A stretch of DNA of 64,000 nt, from NCBI GenBank assembly GCA_002361485.1, contig DESZ01000025.1, positions 146,518 through 210,517 of the forward strand, given 5' to 3'. The notes under the pieces are model-generated. The model saw only the letters and a program-made list of their open reading frames with translations, was not told the origin of the DNA and did not search any database. The position numbers and the translations under genes are program-made. The stretch comes from Cyanobacteria bacterium UBA3301. GTDB taxonomy: Bacteria > Cyanobacteriota > Vampirovibrionia > Gastranaerophilales > Gastranaerophilaceae. Below, one piece after another: positions 59,503 through 64,000 of this stretch (position 1 is its first letter; each line of letters opens with the position of its first letter).

Positions 59503-61320
59503 TTAAGTTATATTTAGTGTTTCGGGTTTTTCGTTATAGCAAAATTGCATATCATACAGCTTTTTATATTCACCGTTAGGGATTGACATAAGTTCTTCAT
59601 GGGTTCCGAGTTCTGTTATATATCCGTTATTTATAACAGCAATTCTATCGGCATTTTGTATTGTTGAAAGTCTATGTGCGATTACAAAAACGGTTCTGTC
59701 TTTCATCAAATTGTCGATAGCTTGTTGAACAATATGTTCTGATTGGTTATCAAGTGCTGAAGTTGCTTCATCAAGAACAAGAATCGGAGCATTTTTTAAA
59801 AATGCGCGAGCTATGCCTATTCGTTGTTTTTGACCGCCTGATAATAACATTCCGCGCTCTCCAATCGGCGTATCAAGCCCTTTTTCTAATGAATTTACAA
59901 AATTCTCCAAATAAGAATCTTTGACGGCTTTTTTAATATCTTCTTCCGTTGCCGATAAATTGCCCAGTTTGATATTTTCTCTTATTGTGCCGTCAAATAA
60001 GAAATTGTCCTGAAAAACGACGGCTACATTTTTTCTCAACGAATCCACTTTTATATCGTTTATTGAAATATCATCAAAAGTTAAATCGCCGTTTTTTACA
60101 TTATAAAATCTTGGCAAGAGATTAACTAATGTTGATTTGCCTCCGCCGGAATTCCCGACAAACGCTATCGTTTCACCTTTTTTAACATCTAATGATATGC
60201 CGTTTAAGACGCGTTTTCCTTTTATGTATGAAAATTTAATGTCTTTAAATGAAATTTTATCGTTGAATTGAGGAAAATCTATGGCATTTTCTTTATCTGT
60301 TATTGAAGGGATTTTTTCTAATTTTGAAACAACTCTTTCCATTGCGCACAAGCAGGTTGAAATTCCTTTTGCATTATTGCCAAGCCCTTTAATAGGTGTG
60401 TAAAGCATTATTAATGCAGTAATAAATGAAACAAATTGACCTGCGCTCAATTGACCTTTGGTAATAAAATAACTGCCTAAACCGATAACTAAAGCTATTC
60501 CGATTGAAACAATTATATGCATCATCGGAGAAAGCCAACCTGTGTGACGTGTTATTTTCATCTTCAACCCGAAAACAGTGTTAACAAGTTTTTTAAATTG
60601 TTCCTGTTTTATATCGTATAAATTGTAACCTGAAATTACTTTATTACCGGCAAAGGCTTCGTTATATACCGTAAATACTTTGGCATTTTCGCCTTCGGAT
60701 TGGTTATACACATCTTTTATTGCGGATTTTATTTTCATTAGAGGTATCATTGCGCAGGTTAGCACAAAAACTGCAATCAATGCTAATTGCCAAGAATTGT
60801 AAAACAAGACACCCGTTAATGATAATGATGAGAACAATCTTGAAATACAGGTTTTCATATTGGTTAACAGACCGCTGCAAGATTTTTCGGCATCCATATT
60901 GTATGCTTTTATTATTTTTCCTGATGTTTGTTTTTCAAAAAATCCCGGTGCTTGGCGCATAAGTTTTGAATATAAAGTTATTTTCAAATCGTTTGTAACT
61001 TTTCCGCCGACCCAATCATTCATATAGGTTGCAATATAGTTTAAACTTCCTTGTACCGTCGTAAACAATACAATCAAAATCGGCAAATACCAAGCAGATT
61101 GCATTTGTTTATCCATCATTACAACATCCATATAAGGTTTAAGCGCTAAAGCTATGACAGCATCCAGAGCCCCTATCGGAATTGCCAGTCCGAGTGCTAA
61201 AAGTGTTCTGAATAAATACGGTTTGAAATACGGCAAAATTGTAGATAAACAATGATAATTTTCATCATTACCGAATTTTTTGTCTAAATTTTGTTTTATA
61301 TTTGCAAAAAGTTTCGCCAT
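59503..61320 (-). CDS. MsbA-like ABC exporter (lipid A/lipid type)
   Basis: The 605-residue half-transporter has six N-terminal helices and a C-terminal ATPase. The ATPase motifs are Walker A GNSGGGKSTLVNLL, Q-loop VVFQDNFLFDGTIRENI, signature LLSGGQKQRIGIARA and Walker B PILVLDEATSALD, then AHRLSTIQNADRI. Length and motifs match MsbA/LmrA-like homodimeric exporters of lipid or drugs. The start is at 61318-61320, with AAGG upstream. It is near surface polysaccharide genes, and a lipid-linked sugar export role is possible. Confidence 0.88.
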   Translation of the reverse strand: MAKLFANIKQNLDKKFGNDENYHCLSTILPYFKPYLFRTLLALGLAIPIGALDAVIALALKPYMDVVMMDKQMQSAWYLPILIVLFTTVQGSLNYIATYMNDWVGGKVTNDLKITLYSKLMRQAPGFFEKQTSGKIIKAYNMDAEKSCSGLLTNMKTCISRLFSSLSLTGVLFYNSWQLALIAVFVLTCAMIPLMKIKSAIKDVYNQSEGENAKVFTVYNEAFAGNKVISGYNLYDIKQEQFKKLVNTVFGLKMKITRHTGWLSPMMHIIVSIGIALVIGLGSYFITKGQLSAGQFVSFITALIMLYTPIKGLGNNAKGISTCLCAMERVVSKLEKIPSITDKENAIDFPQFNDKISFKDIKFSYIKGKRVLNGISLDVKKGETIAFVGNSGGGKSTLVNLLPRFYNVKNGDLTFDDISINDIKVDSLRKNVAVVFQDNFLFDGTIRENIKLGNLSATEEDIKKAVKDSYLENFVNSLEKGLDTPIGERGMLLSGGQKQRIGIARAFLKNAPILVLDEATSALDNQSEHIVQQAIDNLMKDRTVFVIAHRLSTIQNADRIAVINNGYITELGTHEELMSIPNGEYKKLYDMQFCYNEKPETLNIT

Positions 61321-61346
61321 CAAGCCTTTATCCTTATAAAAATATA

Positions 61347-62432
61347 TTAGCTTAAAAATTTATTTTTTAAATATTTAGCGCTCGGTGATTCTACAAAATG
61401 ATATGTTAAAACTCCGCTTGCAAGTATTACAAAAATCATTATAACAACAGGCAATATCGGATGTGTATGTACAAATTCAGACTGATTTTTCCATAAAGAA
61501 AGTCCGAAAATTCTAATGATTACATAGTGTATTACATACAGACTGTACTGATATTTTCCTAAAAACACCCAAATATCTTTATCCAAAAATTTTGAAAAGT
61601 ATCCTTTTCGTATGATTAATAGAATTAACAAAAATACAAAAGTTAAAACTATAATGAGATTATTTTTACTTTTATGAATAAACATCATCCACCAAATCAT
61701 ATATGAGAACAGCCCGAGTTCTGATATTGTAAAAATGATTTTTTGCCATAATTTCGGTGCAAAATTATTAATTCTATCAATATTATTTTTATACAAATAG
61801 CCAATGATTGTACCTAAACCGATTCCCCCTAAAGCCCTCAAAAATCCGATATTTAATACGCAATAATTTTGCAGAGGATTTGCAAAAGAGCCGTGTTGTA
61901 AAAGTTCTATCGCGGTATAAGAAAAAATAATTAAAGGAATGGTTATTTTTGTATAAAATTTAGGTAAATATTTAATAATACAGAAATAAACCAGTAATCC
62001 GGCAAAAAGTGTTGATGTAAACCATAAAACAGGATTGTTTCCGACGGCTATTTTTATACCGAAACTGTTTAATAAAAATATTGTCAATAAATTCGGAACA
62101 AAGCTGAAATCCATTGCGCTTAAAAAATGTCCTAATACGCATAATAATATTGAAAAAATTATAACCGGAGATAATCTTATATATTTTTTTTTGATGAAAT
62201 TTTTAATTGCCGTTTGAGGCTTAAAAGTTAGAAATAATAAAAAACCTGCAATTATAAAAAATCCTTCCACTCCGTTATTTGAATGTGCAATAGCGGATTT
62301 TATATTTTGATATAATTGAATGTCAGGAAATAATGTGCAAAGACACCATTTTCTGTCAATAAACATGTGCAGTATTATTATTGCAAATATTAAAAAAGTT
62401 CTTAAACATTCTATATTCTTAATTTTTTGCAT
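61347..62432 (-). CDS. Acyltransferase family 3 membrane protein
   Basis: The 361-residue product has about ten hydrophobic helices and the acyltransferase-3 N-terminus NIECLRTFLIFAIIILHMF, with the conserved Arg and His of the family. These enzymes O-acetylate or succinylate surface polysaccharides or lipids. Its ATG overlaps the stop codon of the epimerase gene by one base, so the two are co-translated. Confidence 0.88.
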   Translation of the reverse strand: MQKIKNIECLRTFLIFAIIILHMFIDRKWCLCTLFPDIQLYQNIKSAIAHSNNGVEGFFIIAGFLLFLTFKPQTAIKNFIKKKYIRLSPVIIFSILLCVLGHFLSAMDFSFVPNLLTIFLLNSFGIKIAVGNNPVLWFTSTLFAGLLVYFCIIKYLPKFYTKITIPLIIFSYTAIELLQHGSFANPLQNYCVLNIGFLRALGGIGLGTIIGYLYKNNIDRINNFAPKLWQKIIFTISELGLFSYMIWWMMFIHKSKNNLIIVLTFVFLLILLIIRKGYFSKFLDKDIWVFLGKYQYSLYVIHYVIIRIFGLSLWKNQSEFVHTHPILPVVIMIFVILASGVLTYHFVESPSAKYLKNKFLS

Positions 62433-63439
62433 TACAAATTACCTGAATTTTTCAAATCAGCGATGGTTCTTTCAAACATTTTCGGCAAATCTATCTTCGG
62501 GCTCCAGCCGAGTTGTTCCAATTTTGTTGAGTCTAAACAGATTTTTATTGTCGGATTATAACCGCGCTCTTTATCATCAATTTCGTATACCACTTTTGTA
62601 TTTTCGTTTTCAAGCAGTTTAGCCATATCTGCAATAGAAATATATGTATTTTTATTCGCAACATTATATGCTTGATTTTTTTCCCCTTTAGTAAGTATCG
62701 TAAATATACCGCGAACTGCATCCGTTGTATAACAGTAATTTCGTTTTGTTTCACCTTTTGTGTGAAGGATAATATTTTCATTGTTGATAACGCTTTTGGC
62801 AAATTGTGCAAAAACTCTGTTATCGTCTTTTGATACACCTGCTCCGAAAGTTTGAGCAAGTCTGGCAATTTTAACCGGAACATTATATTCCTGTGCATAA
62901 GAAATACACATTGTTTCTGCCATGCGCTTCCCTTCGGAATAACTGCTGCGCTGAGTTAAAATGTCTATATATCCTAAATCTTCTTCTTTTATTTGTTCAT
63001 TTTCGGTTTTTCCGTAAACCTCTAACGAGGATAAATATACCATGCCTTCTAAATATTTGCCTCTGCGTTTTGCAAATTCCAAGACGTTTCTTGTTCCGTT
63101 TAATGCGGTATATATGGTTTCTACGGGCTTTTGTACAAAATCTGAAGATGATGTTGTACTTGCGCAATGAATGATATAGTCAACTTTTCTGTCCGTATTT
63201 ATTGGTGAATTTATATCCTGTACAAGAAATTCAAGATTTTTATCATCAGAAAATATTTTTTGAGCTTTTTCCCTGTTACGGACAAGGGCAACAACTTTTG
63301 TGTCGAATTTTAAAAGACTTAGTGTACAAATTTTGCCAATCAAACCTGTTGCTCCGGTTATTAGAACGGTTTTATCTTTAAATACCGACATATCAAAATT
63401 GTTTATAATTTCTTTTATATCTTCTTCAAAAACTTCCAT
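62432..63439 (-). CDS. NAD-dependent epimerase/dehydratase (nucleotide-sugar SDR)
   Basis: The 335-residue product is an extended SDR with cofactor motif TGATGLIGKICTLSL near residue 25. It also has VDYIIHCASTTSS and the catalytic YSEGKRMAE (YxxxK), and AYNVANKNTYISI in the C-terminal sugar-binding half. It acts on an NDP-sugar in surface polysaccharide synthesis, but I cannot choose among epimerase, dehydratase or decarboxylase activities. AAGGAA precedes the ATG, 7 bp after the cytidylyltransferase stop. Confidence 0.85.
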   Translation of the reverse strand: MEVFEEDIKEIINNFDMSVFKDKTVLITGATGLIGKICTLSLLKFDTKVVALVRNREKAQKIFSDDKNLEFLVQDINSPINTDRKVDYIIHCASTTSSSDFVQKPVETIYTALNGTRNVLEFAKRRGKYLEGMVYLSSLEVYGKTENEQIKEEDLGYIDILTQRSSYSEGKRMAETMCISYAQEYNVPVKIARLAQTFGAGVSKDDNRVFAQFAKSVINNENIILHTKGETKRNYCYTTDAVRGIFTILTKGEKNQAYNVANKNTYISIADMAKLLENENTKVVYEIDDKERGYNPTIKICLDSTKLEQLGWSPKIDLPKMFERTIADLKNSGNL

Positions 63440-63446
63440 AAAAATT

Positions 63447-64000
63447 TTATTCCTTCCCGCCGTCTATTCCGAAAGCTTCCATATCTTCTCTGTATCTGAT
63501 TAAAGCTCTTAAGATATACAAATCTTCAATCGTTGTAATTTTAATATTTCCGCGGTTGCCTTTTACCATAAAAGTTTCTTTATTTAAGGTTTTAAATAAT
63601 GTACAAGTATCGACAATATCAGTATAATTCGGATTGGTTTTTCGCATGGTTTCGTGCGCATTTATAACTTCACCGAGTTTAAATGTCTGCGGAGCTTGTG
63701 CTGCATAAGTATTTTTTCTGTACGGGACGTATTTGGGGTTTTTACCGTTTTCGCTGATTAAAATCGTTTCAAAACAGGAAGTGCAGGTTATTGCGTTTCC
63801 GTTTTGTTTTGCACATTCGATATTATTTGAAATTACTTCCGGTGTAATATTTGGTCTTACGCCGTCATGAATTAAAACTAAAGCATCATCTGAATTTTCT
63901 TTTTGAGCAAGTTTTAAGGCGTTATATATGGAATCTTGTCCTGTAGCTCCGCCGTTTACAATGCCTGCGACTTTATCTATCATATATAATTTTACAAGTT
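63447..64000 (-). CDS. IspD/TarI-family cytidylyltransferase (5' end cut by window)
   Basis: The frame is open to the window edge, so the N-terminus with the nucleotide-binding AGGxGxR motif is missing. The visible 184 or so residues contain IVNGGATGQDSIYNALKLA, VLIHDGVRPNITPEVI, ALITCTSC-like GNAITCTSCFETILI, KNTYAAQAPQTFKLGEV and NRGNIKITTIEDL. These fit IspD (MEP pathway) or TarI (ribitol-5-phosphate CTP transferase). The downstream epimerase and acyltransferase favour a TarI-like, surface-sugar role, but this is inference. Confidence 0.82.
   Translation of the reverse strand, partial: LVKLYMIDKVAGIVNGGATGQDSIYNALKLAQKENSDDALVLIHDGVRPNITPEVISNNIECAKQNGNAITCTSCFETILISENGKNPKYVPYRKNTYAAQAPQTFKLGEVINAHETMRKTNPNYTDIVDTCTLFKTLNKETFMVKGNRGNIKITTIEDLYILRALIRYREDMEAFGIDGGKE

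Overview
The window is AT-rich and densely coded. It encodes Gram-negative-type envelope proteins: TonB-like proteins, a polymorphic outer-membrane-type beta-helix protein and an MsbA-like exporter. It also encodes anaerobic, fermentative functions (pyruvate phosphate dikinase, the hydrogenase maturase HydG, a 2-hydroxyacyl-CoA dehydratase activase). The mix of RicT/PSP1, FolE2, FabI, PnuC, AroH-type chorismate mutase and TPR proteins fits a gut member of the Vampirovibrionia (Candidatus Gastranaerophilales, non-photosynthetic relatives of cyanobacteria). That taxonomy is my inference from gene content and style; no rRNA marker is present to prove it.

Layout. 1-955: 5' part of a secreted beta-helix/POMP-like protein. 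1090-2167: a tRNA-Leu(CAG) gene flanked on both sides by tandem repeats built from its own ends, promoter and terminator. 2.3-11 kb: housekeeping genes (ricT-like, gpsA, murQ, ribH, a ccdA/thioredoxin pair, hydG, glmU). 11-17.6 kb: two tandem paralogous lipoprotein-like genes, a flavodoxin-fold reductase, a radical SAM protein facing a DRE-TIM aldolase, a lone receiver domain, and a large modular surface-like protein. 17.7-31.2 kb: a degenerate HD-GYP protein, ppdK, pnuC-aroH, def-fmt, fabI, ung, engB, TPR proteins and a Xer recombinase. 31.4-38.8 kb: a GH13-like enzyme, a candidate small RNA, the dehydratase activase and several lineage-type hypotheticals.

39-49.3 kb holds the most unusual content: two paralogous, co-oriented gene clusters. 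Each encodes a membrane-anchored VWA-like protein, an 8-TM protein with an FHA-like N-terminus and ExbB/TolQ-like TM motifs, and an Asn/Gln- or Thr-rich periplasmic protein with a TonB-like C-terminus. The first cluster also has a glycine-zipper protein and a second TonB-like protein that starts with a zinc ribbon. I propose this as an uncharacterised energised envelope machine. Between the clusters lie folE2 and a PC4-like gene.

49.5-64 kb: two small acidic proteins, a SNF2 ATPase overlapping gpmI, a MATE exporter, a TPR protein, an intact GAF-GGDEF-HD-GYP protein, an MsbA-like exporter, and the start of a surface polysaccharide locus (acyltransferase, NDP-sugar epimerase, IspD/TarI cytidylyltransferase cut by the window end).
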